DNA of 64,000 nucleotides, taken from the NCBI GenBank assembly GCA_036346275.1, contig CM070722.1:24079336-24143335 (forward strand). Reading direction: 5' to 3'. The stretch is from Otatea glauca (taxonomy: Eukaryota > Streptophyta > Magnoliopsida > Poales > Poaceae). Position 1 is the stretch's first letter. Every line of letters begins with the position of its first letter. The position numbers were made by a program, and so were the translations under genes. Below are positions 10,990-23,274 of the stretch, piece by piece. Below the pieces are notes generated by a model. It was not told the origin of the DNA, searched no databases, and was given only the letters and a program-made list of their open reading frames with translations.

Positions 10990-13560
10990 CGGTACACCAT
11001 CTCGAGGTCTTAGATATCGGGCCCTGTTGCACCGAGAAAATCAAAGACAAAATACAGTCAACATGCGGGTACATCGTAGGGATAAAGTGCCAATCACCTA
11101 TTCGGATTGGCATAAAGTGCCCCGAGCCACCAAAGAGGATCTGTGGATGAGCTCAAAGAAACCTTCAATTCCCAAGGAGCCGAAGATCTTGTGCGTCGCG
11201 ACGCATTGATGACCATGGATGCGGCGTGGAGAAACTTCAAGGCGAGGCTGAACACAAATTATGTGAAGCAAAACCGGTCAGCCATCGGAGAGTACCCAAG
11301 ATTGGAGCCATATTGGGATGAGTTTGTGGCGATGAAGCAATCGAAGCACAAGGAAGTCCAAGTGAGGACCACATTAGCATCGCAAGAAGGAATACTCACC
11401 CCACGGACTTGGCACGAGTGGGTACGCGGTAAAATTGCTCAATGGGAGAGGCAAGAATTAGAAGCGGTCCAATTGGCTGGCACAAGTCCCTTGATCGGAC
11501 TACCAGACCGAGTGAAGCACTACGTGCTAGCGAGGGCAGATATGTTGTCTACTGGGGGTTTATCATTCAAGAGCAGTGAAGACGAAGCAATGACGCAACG
11601 AGTTCACGAGTTTCACGCCCAGTCCACCCAAGGATCTTTTCACCCGAGCACAGGAGAAAGACGAGCTAACAATGCCCTAGGAAACAAAGAGCACCTGGCC
11701 TGACACGAGGCGTCGGGGTCAAGGTTCCATGGAGGAGTGGATTCCCTGAGCACGGAGACTCTTATAGGAGTCGGAAGAGAGCTAAAGATGAGCGGGCTGA
11801 GAAGGAAATGGAAATGATGAAGGAAAGGGTTCTGCGAGAAATACAAGGCACTATTGAAGAACAAGTTGAACGACAAGTACAACAAGCCTTGAGTTAGTCG
11901 CAGGCCCACAACGTTTTCTCCAGTCCTACAGGTCGTCGCAGCAATTGCGCGTCCACGCCATTGGCAGAAGCGGACAACAACCATTATCCTGTGGACGACA
12001 TACAGGACCCCACACCGTGTCAGCTCAACGTGCCCGTGATGAACATATTTGTACAGGATGCTACAGGGGTAGTCTATCCGTGCCAAGAAGGGGGTGTCCT
12101 GCACAATACCTCGATAGCGCCAGGTTATGCAAAGGTCCATGTGGACACGGTATTTGCACAGCTTTCTTGAGATCGGACCGAAAAACCCACCAATGATGAG
12201 ATAACTACTCTAGGAAGTGCCGCCCACTCATTCATCCAATGGCGCAAGCGTGACATCGTCTTGGACCATGCAAGTGCCATCCTCTCTGCGATACAATCCT
12301 CGCATCCGTCACCAAAGACGAGAGTGAAACGGGAAGAAGCAAAATGAGGTAGAAAAGAAATGCATTGAGGACCCCATCAAGATGGCCACCGTTAGTACTC
12401 CAAAGCGTAAACCTATAACACCGGTACTTCAAATGACAAACCTACAACCTCTCGATCCCAAAATTGGCACATTAGACAAGTCAGATCGGCCCGGATCAAA
12501 GCGAGGCCAGACCGAGTATGATGTCGTATGCGACAAAAAGTAAGGGCAAAGCGAAGTCCGATGACCAAGATGATCAACAAAGATTGAAATTGAGGTAGGG
12601 AAGCCCTTGGTCACCGCTTCAAAGTTAAAAAGTCTAACACCCATGATGCGATTACATGCATGGTACTTAGATCGATCCAACCAAGATGTACTCCCAAAGA
12701 TGATCACCGCAATTTTCCGTGAGGAACATTTTCACCATGAGGGCCATGGCTACTTCTTAATAGAATTCGATAACTTGCACAACTTGTTCTATCACGACGC
12801 CTCGACATATCTTTTTGAGATCTTTGGTCATTGTAAGTGTCTAATATATTAATCTTGGCCTACATTCACGTAATACCGATAAATTTCATGTCTAACTAAT
12901 TCGTTATATAGATACGAGATGATTGAAGTACGAAGAACCAAGGGCGGTGGGATTCCTCGACCGGAACGGTTTGCCAACATGAAATCAAAAGAGTACCAAA
13001 GGAGGTCGAGGAGTACGATATAAAGTTTTGATTAAACTACAAGACAAGGAGTTTATACTTTTGCCATACAATTTTAAGTAAGTTGCTCACTAGCTAGTTA
13101 AATTACTCGCTTATTTCGTTATTTACTCGATGTAAGGACTAATGGTGGCATCATGCATGTGTATGTAGCTTCCATTGATTCTCGTAATAATTCATCCGTA
13201 AAAGAAGAAGATGTCGATCATGGATCCACTAGATAAACCTAAAAAGACTTTGAAGAGATGACACATTTAGTGAATGAGGCGCTCAAAAGATATTGTCGGA
13301 AGAGCTCGAGATACCGCCCATACCACAAATCCCTTACAACCGCACGAAGTTTCCAAGACGCATTTAAAGGAATACTCTTATATCATATTTCATAGTAAAT
13401 AGCTCCTTCGACGACATCTTAGTTCATTCGATTTTTGCGGTGTCACAAGCAAATTAAAGGAACAAATTTATGTGGGTACTTAGTGTGCCAAGACATGCGC
13501 GAAATCTTATCATGCACAATAAAAGACAATGACGAGAGGTCAATCATGCCGACATGACAC
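10990..13560 (+). pseudogene. Second CACTA gene: Transposase_24-like and Ulp1-like C48 protease, broken
   Basis: This is the accessory gene found beside TNP2 in many grass CACTA elements; its role in transposition is not established here. The Transposase_24-like part is at 11065-11703 (RDKVPITYSDWHKVPRATKE, then TNYVKQNRS, YWDEFVAMK and HAQSTQGSF); it starts after a frameshift near 11130. A second shift at about 11690 leads to a charged stretch (KEMEMMKERVLREIQ). Then comes a DUF8039-like part (NIFVQDATGVVYPC, 12039-12080), and at 12643-12810 the MRLHAWYLDRS and EEHFHHEGHGYF block that precedes the protease in such genes. Protease remnants follow: ILLPYNFK at about 13055, a His block near 13170 broken by a one-base loss, and GYLVCQ near 13475. 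Many stops and shifts are present. Confidence 0.8.
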
Positions 13561-14383
13561 ATTGATTCACACCACTCAATTTCTATATTCTCTCTTAATT
13601 TTGTTTTTTATACTTACAGCGCCTCAAGTTGTCTACTGTAGGACTGCTTCCTTCAAATCCAAGGCATTGAGGGCCAGCTCGCCTACTTCATCATGAAGGA
13701 AATAATCAACAAAATGGCGAGTTTTATGACGAAGACAACAACGATCCAATCATCCATACTATTGTCCCAAATCACATGTCTTCAACCTCCAAGACCCGTA
13801 GGCTTCTAGTTTACCTCCACTAGTTTAGGCTTTTTACTTCAATTTGTTTCATTACAAAGTGTAAATAACTCTTTGTTCCTTTCAAATGGGAACCCCTTCT
13901 TTTGCCAATGTCACTTATTTTGTCAGTGGTTGTGGTAATGTAGCATGTACTTTTGTCTTCTTCAGGAACACACACACATGCGAGTGACACTTCTAAATAT
14001 ACTTTTTGAGTGTAGCATGTACTTTCGTCAATGCCACTTCTTTTCTTAGTGGTTGTGCTAGTGTAGCATGTACTTTCTGAGTGAATCATGCTTTTCTTGC
14101 TTATCATGCTGGTTTCTTCTTAGAAATAATTGCTCATCATGATCAAGTGCTTCACACACAAAAATAAATCTCAAAAACCAGAATAACTCTAGCATGGAGA
14201 AACTCATGGCTCGAAGAACAAAAGGACGCACTCATCGATGGGCTTAGTGTCATGGTCATCGATGAAGATAAACATCATGCAAATTTGGCAAGGTCTATGC
14301 TCAGAACTCAACTTTTATGGTAAGCGCCATCAATTCCTCGCCAAAGAATCCATGTCTTGAGAATCATGCACAAGATGTAGGGA
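13561..14383. other. 3' region of the second gene with a local duplication
   Basis: No intact coding sequence. Two related blocks, each with GTGGTTGTG followed by GTAGCATGTACTTT, lie at about 13920-13955 and 14045-14080, a degenerate tandem duplication of about 125 bp. Short scattered matches to the end of C48-type genes may exist around 13620-13800, but I could not frame them. Confidence 0.35.
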
Positions 14384-14545
14384 AGCTCTTAGTCATCGCT
14401 CAAGTTAAAAAGTCTAACACCCATGATGCAGCGATTACATGCATGGTACATGGATCGATCCAACCAAGACGTACTCAATGATGCACCAAGACGCACTCCC
14501 GAATGATGCATGGTACACCCATGATGCAGCGATTACATGCATGGC
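14384..14545 (+). repeat. Displaced duplicate of a second-gene segment
   Basis: The run from GGAAGCTCTTAGTCATCGCT through CATGATGC and GATTACATGCATGGTAC copies 12599-12690 of the second gene with small changes. Within it the GATTACATGCATGG part occurs twice more (about 14433 and 14530). The duplicate is too short to code for a domain. Confidence 0.8.
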
Positions 14546-16282
14546 ACAAGAATATGGCATTATCTACATGCTATCGCAAATCTCGTGTGAAAAAGCAATT
14601 CTGTAAGAACAATATCTTTTATATCCGAGTGGACACATCTTCATGCGTGTCGATGTGCAAATATAATTGCATCTAAGTTTCTTTTAGTCCGATTATCCAA
14701 AGAATAAATTAAATGCATGACCTAGGCTACTCCTATCACTATAGCACAACAAAGATAAATCAAGAACTAAAATTAGTAAATGGTATGGTGTAAAGTCTGC
14801 TATCCCTTGTTCTTGTTTGCAATTATGGATCTTCCATTTTGAAAATCATATCAGATTACATTTGTTTGGTGCTATGTCCATTGAAAGACCAAAATTGTTA
14901 TTTTTACCACACATGGTGAGATATTTGTTTGATCGACCTCAAGTGGCTTCTTTTGTTTGTGTAGACAATAGATCGAAATGAAATCAAGGGGTGACAGGAG
15001 ATGGACAACCAACACATCCCGCAAATGTAAGAGAAGGAAGTCGTGTCATCCGTTGTGTGAAGATTATCGACCTCTGTGGTCCACGGGATTGGATGCCCAT
15101 GGCAAAACTCCACACAGAGGTATGTTATGGAAAACATATTCCTATCTAATTTCTATGTCAAGTAAAAGTATAATTTATTACCCCTGATTAGTCCAAATTG
15201 TCTTCTGTGAAACAATTGAATCATCATCTGTGGCTTGGAAAAGGCAAGTCTACATTGAAGGGATGTACCATGTGATTGCAATTTACAACATTAAGAAAGG
15301 AAATTTTGATTGAAGTGAGTGATAACATGAACAGACATTTTAAGAATATCAACTTGGATAGAAGTCAGGTGCTAGTATCCCTGCCCTATCAATCTGAACC
15401 AGATAATCCAGATCATGAGCAGCACCATTCCATGTTAGCACATATGATCTGGACTGTAGTCTGGGTTATGTTGGCTACTTGTTCCATTAGCAGTCATTGT
15501 CATACCTTAATAAATAGCTTATTTGCAGGTGTATATATGGTAATATGTCAAAACTATCATATAAAGGAATGCAATTTTGGGCCTGTGTGCTATAAAACTG
15601 TTAGCAAATGCATTACTTTGACTGCTAGCACAGTAGTTTCTTAATGTTGTAAATTGCAATCACAGTAGTTTCTTAATGTTGTAAATATCTAGACCTTCCA
15701 TTTTTAGAGTGGGTTGATCATTTGCTGGTTTGTTACCAGCACCCACAAAGTTAGCTTTGGTTCTTTTTTTGACATGAAGATGGTGATTTCTTTTCTTTTA
15801 GACCTCAGTAGCTGCCTAAAGAATTTGGGAAGCTAGTTTTAATTTGACCCCTTATGCTACAGATATATTATTTTCATCCATTGGTCATTAATTATTTATT
15901 GTTTCTTTCTATAAATTCGTAACTTCTATCAGTACCTTTTCTCGAGTATCTCCTTTTCTTAGCAAAGGTTGATTTCATTTTGGCAATGTGCACATGGAAG
16001 AGTTGAGTGGTTTTCAGCCTTGAAGTTGCCAAAGAGTTGTATAAAAACTTTCAAGTGATTAGTAAGTAGATAGAATCTTAACTATTTTGTGTTATCTCCA
16101 AGTCTTCTATGCCCAAAGATCCGCTTTTTATCTCTCTTGTATGTGACAGCTTTTATAAAATGATTATGCTAATAAATCTTACATTTGAACTAGTGATGTC
16201 AATCAAACAACAATGTACATAAATCGGCATGGCTATATTGCTCGAGGCTAGCCACAAATGCCATTTTTTATTTTCGTGTGTG
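14546..16282. other. Unassigned 3' part of CACTA-1
   Basis: Two small plus-strand frames (14978-15187 with a basic stretch RKCKRRKS; 15276-15644 with an acidic stretch SEPDNPDHEQHH) show no family I recognise; they could be remnants of captured or accessory sequence. A perfect 28 bp inverted repeat brackets 15271-15664. The remainder is AT-rich with no gene seen. Confidence 0.4.
15271..15664. repeat. Perfect 28 bp inverted repeat pair
   Basis: 15271-15298 (starting TGTGATTGCAATTTACAAC) is the exact reverse complement of 15637-15664; the arms enclose 338 bp. The motif CAGTAGTTTCTTAATGTTG also occurs as a direct repeat at 15631 and 15663, so the right arm lies in a short tandem duplication. 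Confidence 0.85.
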
Positions 16283-16731
16283 GGATTATCAGCGGCGGTT
16301 TTAGCCAAAAACCGCTACTGACGTAATATCAGTGACGGTTCTATCAAAAAAACCGCCACTGATAATAGTCCTACCAGTGGCGGTTTTATATACAACCGCC
16401 ACTAATAGTTTTATCAGTGGCAGTTCGAGCCAAAAACCGCCACTAATCATCCAAGTATCAGTGGCGGTTTTTGGGATAGAACCGCTACTGATATTTGAGT
16501 ATGAGTAGCGGTTCTATTAAAAAACCGCCACTGATAGGACTATTATTAGTGGCGGTTTTTGGCTCGAACCGCCACTGATACCTGAATATCAGTGGCTGTT
16601 CTAGCTAAAAACCGCCACAGATAGTATTATTTGTGGCGGTTCTAGAACCGTGGCACTAAATCTGTGACGGTTCAAAAACCGCTACTGATGGCAGTTATGA
16701 ACCGCCACTGATGGCCTTTTTCAAGGTAGTG
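16283..16731 (+). repeat. CACTA-1 3' subterminal array and terminus
   Basis: Repeated AGTGGCGGTTTT and AAAAACCGCCACT units in both orientations with links such as ATCAGTG or TGATA, ending in CAAGGTAGTG at 16731. Compared with the internal array the spacer between arms is usually T-rich (GGTTTTTGGCTCG) rather than GTATAAA, so the arrays of one element have drifted apart. Confidence 0.9.
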
Positions 16732-18500
16732 GATTATGATAATCTCATTTTGTGGAATAACTTAAGAATTTTTTTGTGTTTGACTATTTATTATTAAACA
16801 TTGGAAACAGAGATTGTTGGATCCCGAATAACAGAAGATATAAATGGGAGTAGTTTCTTCAAGGGTTAAAAACGTAGAATTCATTAAATTTTAATTTGAT
16901 TTACCAAAAATGGTGCAAGATTGTTTTTACTACTTCCTCGGGTTAATTAATTTGGCCAACACCTCAGAGAAGAACTGGCGAGATTACATATCTGTACATG
17001 TCAGTGTGACGATCGATCACATAGAAAAGACACTCGCGCATGCACTACAAATAAACCAGTTTGGCAAGAAAGTGTGACCTCCAGCATATATGCTAGTTTA
17101 CAGGTAGAGTTACACCTAATTTAATTTGGCTGCATGCATGTTGCATGCCGTTTATACCTTCATCGGCGCCTGTCTAGACGCGACAAAAACCATACATATG
17201 TACATCAGTCTACTAAACAAGTCGAGTGGTTCGTGTCAGGACGTGTACGTGCTACAGAATAGTTAGGTATACGTGTAAATCTCGTGTGGTTTTTAGTAGT
17301 GTTATGCATCGATCATGGCATTTGGTGGAAGCATGGATATCCTTATATAGAGCATATATATATATTCTTCGAAATTTATATATATATAGCTCTTGAGTGG
17401 ATTAGTTCATCTATTCAGATGTTAGCTGGTAGCCACCAGTTAATTAACAGTGTTCGTCAACGTTCTCGGAAAAGAATTGATTGATATCTTATATATTTGG
17501 CCAACTAACCGTAGTATAAATAGAAATCTTGATGTTTCATTAAAAAAAAAAGTACTGCGAGATGAATGGAAGTTGGTGTACGTATGACTTATTGTGCTAT
17601 ACCAGCTGACTACCAGAGTCCATGTACGTATCTCTCTCTATATATATTAATGCCCTGAAAGTAAAGGTTACAAACGTATTGCCTAGAGAAATCAGTATAT
17701 ATCCCTACCAATTTTTATATGAGATGAGACTAAATGCATATGTGTAGGAAATTGGCCTATAAGAGGTCCATTTTCTTTAATTCCAAAGTATATCGTTTAG
17801 AGTCGACTCTGTTAATTTTCAATACTTGATCATATTCTGAAGTATAATATGTTGCATGTTGATTTATGCATCTCTAGTGTTTTGTTATATCTGCCACAAA
17901 ATAAAATCTGGAATAAAAATATTGTATATATTTCCAACAATAAGAACTTTGAATTAGAGATTGCTGAACTCTATATGGGCACTACTTCGCTAAATCGGCC
18001 TACCTCATGCTATGAACCAAACTTGTCAATACCATATCAGAGGCTATACCGACTTGGCTCTTGGAATACTAAATTTCAATACCAGTCCATACCGGCTAAC
18101 CATTCCGGGTTTAATATAGTAATATATATTAATAAGTATATACATGTTTAATTATATGTACACCAAATTTCACTTATAATATTACTCTAAATACATAGTA
18201 GTATTATCAAATATAACATATAATTTAATAGACGATATTATTAATTCTGCCAATATGACTAGTATTGTTTTGTATCAAAGCAAGTATTGTCCGGTATCAA
18301 AGCCGGTATAGCTGGTATTGACCGGTATCAATGCGGTACAATATATAGGACTACTTTATACCAATTTAGGTGACGAAATGATACATACCGATCGGTACCG
18401 ATTTAGTATTGATAACTATGATATAAACAGTACAACAACTACAACACAAGCCTTATATTGGGAAAGCCTGAACATAAAAATAAACTAATTTTTTCTTTGC
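16732..18500. other. Intergenic sequence right of CACTA-1
   Basis: No gene found. 16732-16734 is the second copy of the GAT target duplication. Around 18000-18420 a motif CCGGTAT and variants (ACCGGTATCAA, GCCGGTATAG) recurs many times, a degenerate repeat that I cannot assign. Small AT-rich frames at 17284 and 17849 look like chance. Confidence 0.4.
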
Positions 18501-18504
18501 ACAC

Positions 18505-18860
18505 TGGTTCACAACAAAGTCCTAGTGGCTGACAACCTGGCGCTTAGGGGATGGCCACACCATCAGATCCGGAAACACCAACTAGGAAACTGGGATGCAC
18601 CTCTACCACCACTGCCCTTTCGCTACTGAGTCTGGTCCACTGTTCTTAACTTGGTGAACTGCGACATCCTACAATGGATCTTACCCTTGGACTTTGCCAC
18701 CATTTTAGATTGGTGGCAGCAAAGTTAGCTACAAGGCATTGCCAAAAGAACCAAAGAGGGACTTCAACGGCATGGCCATCAGGCCATCTATATGCATGTG
18801 GAACATCTGGAACGAAAGGAACAGAGGATCTTGTACGACCAGAAGATCTCGATGTAAGAG
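18505..18860 (+). pseudogene. LINE retrotransposon fragment, zf-RVT region
   Basis: Translation in shifting frames gives LVADNLALRGWPHH, then CDILQWIL, ILDWWQQS and finally WNIWNERNRG. That order matches the reverse-transcriptase-associated zinc-binding (zf-RVT) domain at the C terminus of plant LINE ORF2, where ADNLALRGW, a cysteine pair, HLLxxC, WW and IWKERNRR follow one another. Two of the cysteine positions are not evident and stops interrupt the frame. Only this C-terminal part is visible; no RT core or poly(A) tail is found nearby. Confidence 0.6.
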
Positions 18861-19676
18861 GTGACCGATAGAGGTAAAGAAGACATGGAACGAAGTTTCA
18901 AGATTTCTGACACCCTCAAGTGTACCACGTTATTTCTAAGCTTTCGAGTGTCACTGTGTTCTCTACCGACACCTAATTAAGCCCGATCGAGTTATAAACT
19001 ATTTTAAAACTCTTTCCCCTCTTTGATTGAACGGCAGAGCCCCTATATACCTTTCATATTTTTTTTTAAAAAAAGAAAGTTCTGGTACATGAATGGTGCA
19101 AATCACAGTGGTGGTACAAGTGTTCACCCAACCCTCCACCAACGTGGAATAAAACCACTATCCTGTATCATTTAATTGATCGAAGTGACATGGAGTCTTT
19201 TGGACGACTACAAAGGAATGGTTCGGACCCGGCCGGCCACTAGCTGGTGAGTGGCGCGGTCAATTTCGTCGGTACAACACTCTTTATAAGATGGACGGCG
19301 TCGTTGTAACGACGCCAACGGTACGTTTTCGGTAGACAAAAACTCAAGATCAGACGTGCATTGTACAATTAATCACTTTGAGTAGTCAGTGCCATCTGGG
19401 AGTTGAAAGTCAGTGTATACAATGCATGTGATTCATCAGAGATCACGTCATGATCATGGGCGCGCACTAACATTTTGTTCTTGTTGTACGCGGTGAAAGT
19501 GAAAAAATAGATATAGAATTCGATAGCCATGGCTGTCTGGTCGATTCCTTGCTACCGTGTTGGTCGACACGCCTTTTCTAGCCGAATTGGCCGATCACGG
19601 CCTCGTGCATGGAATGTACGATGGTGTATCTATCTCCTTTAATTTTAATTTTTTTCCCGTCGGATATTCCGATTTG

Positions 19677-19733
<57 letters not shown>

Positions 19734-20258
19734 ATGCTCGGTTGGGGATCAATGGTGGTGGTGAATGGGTGAATTGAAAGGTAGGTGATTTGCTGTGTAC
19801 TTTAGACACGGAATCAGTTGGCATAATTTATAGATATGCACCCTAGATAGCCAACAATATATATACCGCTGCAGCGGCGTACCCAGGAGAAAAATAATTG
19901 TGCTTTCTTATGTTTATAACGGATGACCGATACGGTGTCATAAAGACTACCGGAAAAAAATTGTAGAAGTAAGGATGATGCCATAAGCACAATAGTCGAA
20001 GATGGTGCTCTATTTCCTCGGTATCCACTTCTTGCGTACGCTGCCCCTGGGTAGGGGTAGGCTAAGTTTGATACTAGTTAAGAGAGTTAGCTAGCTAGCG
20101 CTGATAAACGCATGTACGTACTGACGATTCCTTTCGTGAAACATATATATATAATGGTCACGATCGAAAAACCCAGAGCGGGCTATATATATATTGATAA
20201 TGTGAAATTCAGTACTGTGCCTTGCATATGCCATTAGCTAGGGCTAGCTATAGGAATA
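18861..20258. other. Intergenic, no gene seen
   Basis: Mixed-composition sequence without convincing reading frames; contains the (TA)n tract at 19681. Short palindromic AT stretches are present. Confidence 0.4.
19681..19725. repeat. (TA)n microsatellite
   Basis: About 22 uninterrupted TA units followed by GTGTGTGCATG. The 71-residue frame called over it is an artefact of the repeat. Confidence 0.95.
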
Positions 20259-20261
20259 TTA

Positions 20262-20425
20262 ATTGTTTGCAACCATTTTCCATGTGAAAGGAGTAGTTCC
20301 TACCTTTTGAGGTGACGTGTTTATATATGCCACATACTTGTTATTGTTTGTAACCATTTCTGCGAAAGGGTTAATATGGGAGTGGTTCCTAGATATATAC
20401 CTTTTGAGGTGTTTATATATGATCG
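20262..20425 (+). repeat. Tandem duplication of about 80 bp
   Basis: Two adjacent imperfect copies starting near 20262 and 20341. Both contain TTGTTTG(C/T)AACCATTTC, GTTCCTA, CCTTTTGAGGTG and TTTATATATG in the same order. No coding content is seen. Confidence 0.75.
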
Positions 20426-21236
20426 AATGCATTGCCCTTTTTTTTTGTACTATATCCCTATTGCCTTCTGGATGCCGTGGTGAAACCAAGAAGAGGAAGC
20501 TGGTCATCGATCGAGGACAAGTAACAGATCCGCTGAGTGAGTTGAAAGTACGTGACTTTTTGACTGAACACGTGAACGAGAGAAACAACGGGGCCAGTGA
20601 GTCATCCTGTGCGTGCGTGCGTGCATGCATGCAGAAAGATAGAAGTAGGTTGGGCAAGCAGGCAATAATAACATCAGACACGCCACATGCAAGAACGCTT
20701 TCTGCCATCACGTAGTGGTCCAGTATTAGGGTTTTCTCTCAACTCATTATCACTTCCCGACACCATTGTCAAGTTGCCGGGTCCTACGATCCAAGCTTTG
20801 TGTTCAGTCCAGTCTGGGGTCCGACTTTTGTCGTTCAAAAAATAGTCTGGGTCGGTCTATGTTGAGATGAAGAAAAGGCTGGCAAAATGTAATGATCGAG
20901 TTCTCTGGGACGATCATGAGTACTGGTCAGTTGTGCAGAACTCTGGGGCGATCATGATGAATCACTTCTTTCTTTTTCAAAATTATTCAGTTAACTCTCT
21001 CTACTTTTAGTTTTGGTGAATGGTGTGACGGACGGTCCTCGATCGAGAGGGTGGATACATACTTAATCAAGTGGATATTATTTTGAAAGTCTTCTTTACC
21101 TCGATTCTTCTGCATGGCTACAATTCTGTCGTTTCTACTCTCTTGTGAGCTAGATAGCGCCATCTGCTATCCTTCCGAGTTGTGCAGTACCAAAAATCTT
21201 TTGAAACACTTAAATATTCCATAAACCTATCCCTTC
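20426..21236. other. Intergenic flank of CACTA-2
   Basis: No gene found; opposite-strand frames around 20500-20700 have no recognisable content. TTC at 21234-21236 is the left copy of the CACTA-2 target duplication. Confidence 0.4.
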
Positions 21237-21842
21237 CACTACTACAAAATGGCATATCACTATCGCTTTATCTGTGTCGGTTCTTAAGTTTATAGGAAAA
21301 AATGATTGTGATAAATAACTTCGGAGGGGTGTTAGTAATAATCACTATCGGTTATGAGATTATAAGTGATTGTGATGTAGCACTGGGCATATCACAATCG
21401 GTTCTCAACTAAAAAGCGATAGTGATGTGCACGGTCATCACTATCGGTTCCAACAAAAGAAGTGATAATGATGATCACATCCACATCACTATCGGTTATA
21501 TTGATAGAAGCGATAATGATGTGCATATACATCACTATCGGTTCTAAGAAAAGAAGCGATAGTGATCTGCACGTGATCATCACTATCGCTTCTATAAAAA
21601 GAACCGATAGTGATGACCGCACATCACTATCGCCGAAAAGAACCGATTCGATGTGCAGATGCTCATCACTATCGCTTCTATAAAAGAACCGATAGTGATG
21701 ACCACAAGACAAGACTATCGCTTCTCTAAAGAACCGATTACGATGTGCGCGTGCTCATCACTATCGCTTCTATAAAAAGAACCGATAGTGATGACCGTGC
21801 ACATCACTATCGCTTCTCGAAAAGAACCGATTCTGATGTGCC
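21237..21842 (+). repeat. CACTA-2 5' subterminal array
   Basis: Alternating copies of ATCACTATCGGTTCT and AGAAGCGATAGTGATG in both orientations, separated by variable links such as GTGCACG. The core here is CTATCGGTT/CGATAGTG, distinct from the internal and 3' arrays of the same element. Confidence 0.9.
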
Positions 21843-21849
21843 TCGCTAG

Positions 21850-21965
21850 GTCATATATACAACTCACGATCTCTTCTCTGTTGTTGCTCCAAAGGAGATT
21901 TCTCCGCCACCCGAGAAAACAACTCTTATTGTGTGGTTGGAAGCAATACTTGGGTGAGAAAATTT
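21850..21965 (+). promoter_or_regulatory. TATA-like site and leader of first CACTA-2 unit
   Basis: CATATATAC at 21852-21860 follows the array at the same distance as the TATA box of CACTA-1, and the leader after it ends in CTTGGGTGAGAAAATTT, a probable donor near 21952. The downstream unit has lost any TNP2. Confidence 0.5.
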
Positions 21966-22393
21966 GAAGTCCTCATAGGTGGGTATTAAGAGGGCAAATT
22001 TGAAACCCTATCTTGAGGAGATTCCCCTTGTTTTGTCCTCATTTGTGGTTTTCTTCAAAATGTGAGCAATTCTTTAAACCCCTTCAATTTTGCACTAGGT
22101 AATTTCGATATGTCGTGAATAAAGTTTAGGTTGCACTGGAATTGTGTACGTGCTTCCAGATTTCACACTCTTTATTTGACAAGCACACATCTATTTAATT
22201 ATTGTAGTTCTCTCATGTTAATATGGAATTATTGTTGCTATCATGTAATAAATGTTAAAGTTTAGGCTGCAGAACCTACGTCTCCCGTTCGAGGATGCTT
22301 GTTTATAAATATGTCGAACGAAATGGCATATTTATAAGCGAGCAGTCTCGAATTGTCCACGTTTTTTGGACAGTTCGAGGATATGTGGTTCAG

Positions 22394-22564
22394 GCAAGTT
22401 CCTGAGCTGTGTTGTACAACTTCAGAGTAGATTTCGGTAGCGTCTCCCTAGTGTTCTCCATATGCACACCCCTCTTGACCTGTTGTCGAGACGTGTATAT
22501 GGAGAATAGCGGGGAGATGCTGTCGAAATTTTCTTTGAAGTTGTACAACGGCTTAGGAACTTGC
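22394..22564. repeat. Inverted repeat (hairpin) with arms of about 80 bp
   Basis: GCAAGTTCCTGAGC (22394-22407) pairs with GCTTAGGAACTTGC (22551-22564). Pairing continues inward with mismatches through TTGTACAACTTC / GAAGTTGTACAA and TTCTCCATATGCACAC / GTGTATATGGAGAA. Both strands therefore give similar 71-residue frames, which I take as a by-product of the palindrome. Confidence 0.85.
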
Positions 22565-22624
22565 AGATGGGTGATAAAGTTTATTATTAGTAAGCAATGC
22601 CACAATGAGAAAAGTATATTGTAG

Positions 22625-23274
22625 CTGAGATGATTTTGTTACCAGCGATTAGAGCTAAACAACTGAATTTCTGCTTGTTAAATACATTAATTAATTTTTT
22701 TGAAGGAAAGCCCTAAATATATAATGAAATAAACACCTTTTGTTATAACTTTCAAGTTTCAACTTTAGAAAACTCAAATAACATTAGATAAATCATACGG
22801 AGCATTTCTTTAGTTTTGCATGACTTTAGTAAAACACACTGCTATGAATACTGCACTTCATTTAGCAATTGACCATATGAACTGGACCATATATGGAGCT
22901 GTTGTCCAGCAATTACATATAGTGTAGTCTCGATGTGATGTACAATCTATATAATTCTAAGACACAGAAATGAGGCTAAGTTATATGAAATCATTTTTGG
23001 AAATTTTCAAAGAATTTAGACATCATTTGAGAAAGTTTTGACTTTTCAACTATTTAAGGAAAATTCATGCCTAGAAAGTGAATTTTGGCATATTTTTTCA
23101 ATGCTAACTCTTTTATTCAAAATTCTTTTTGGAAAAGATTTGTAGTATCTCAAAGTATATTATTGCAAAATTTCAAATAATTCCAACTATATTTGCAAAA
23201 GTTTTTCACTCTTTGATCTAATTCTGAAAATTTAGACTTCATGGTTTGTCTGAAAAGGTAATAGTGCAATGAAT
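22625..23274. other. AT-rich stretch between hairpin and internal array
   Basis: No reading frame, repeat or RNA gene is seen. In CACTA-1 the corresponding place is filled by TNP2, which appears deleted here. Confidence 0.4.

Larger units (their letters stand above)
3267..16731 (+). mobile_element. CACTA-1, full-length En/Spm-type DNA transposon
   Basis: The element starts CACTACGCCAAAACCTGC and ends ...TTTTTCAAGGTAGTG, whose complement is CACTACCTTGAAAAA, so both ends carry the CACTA terminus. The 3 bp GAT is duplicated directly outside (3264-3266 and 16732-16734), the size expected for this superfamily. Inside, on the plus strand, are a 5' repeat array, TATA box and spliced leader, TNP2 pseudogene, an internal repeat array with TATA box and GC-rich leader, a second pseudogene with a C48 protease-like part, and a 3' array. 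The terminal repeats match poorly beyond the first six bases. Both genes are broken, so it could move only with transposase from another copy. Length is 13.5 kb. Confidence 0.92.
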
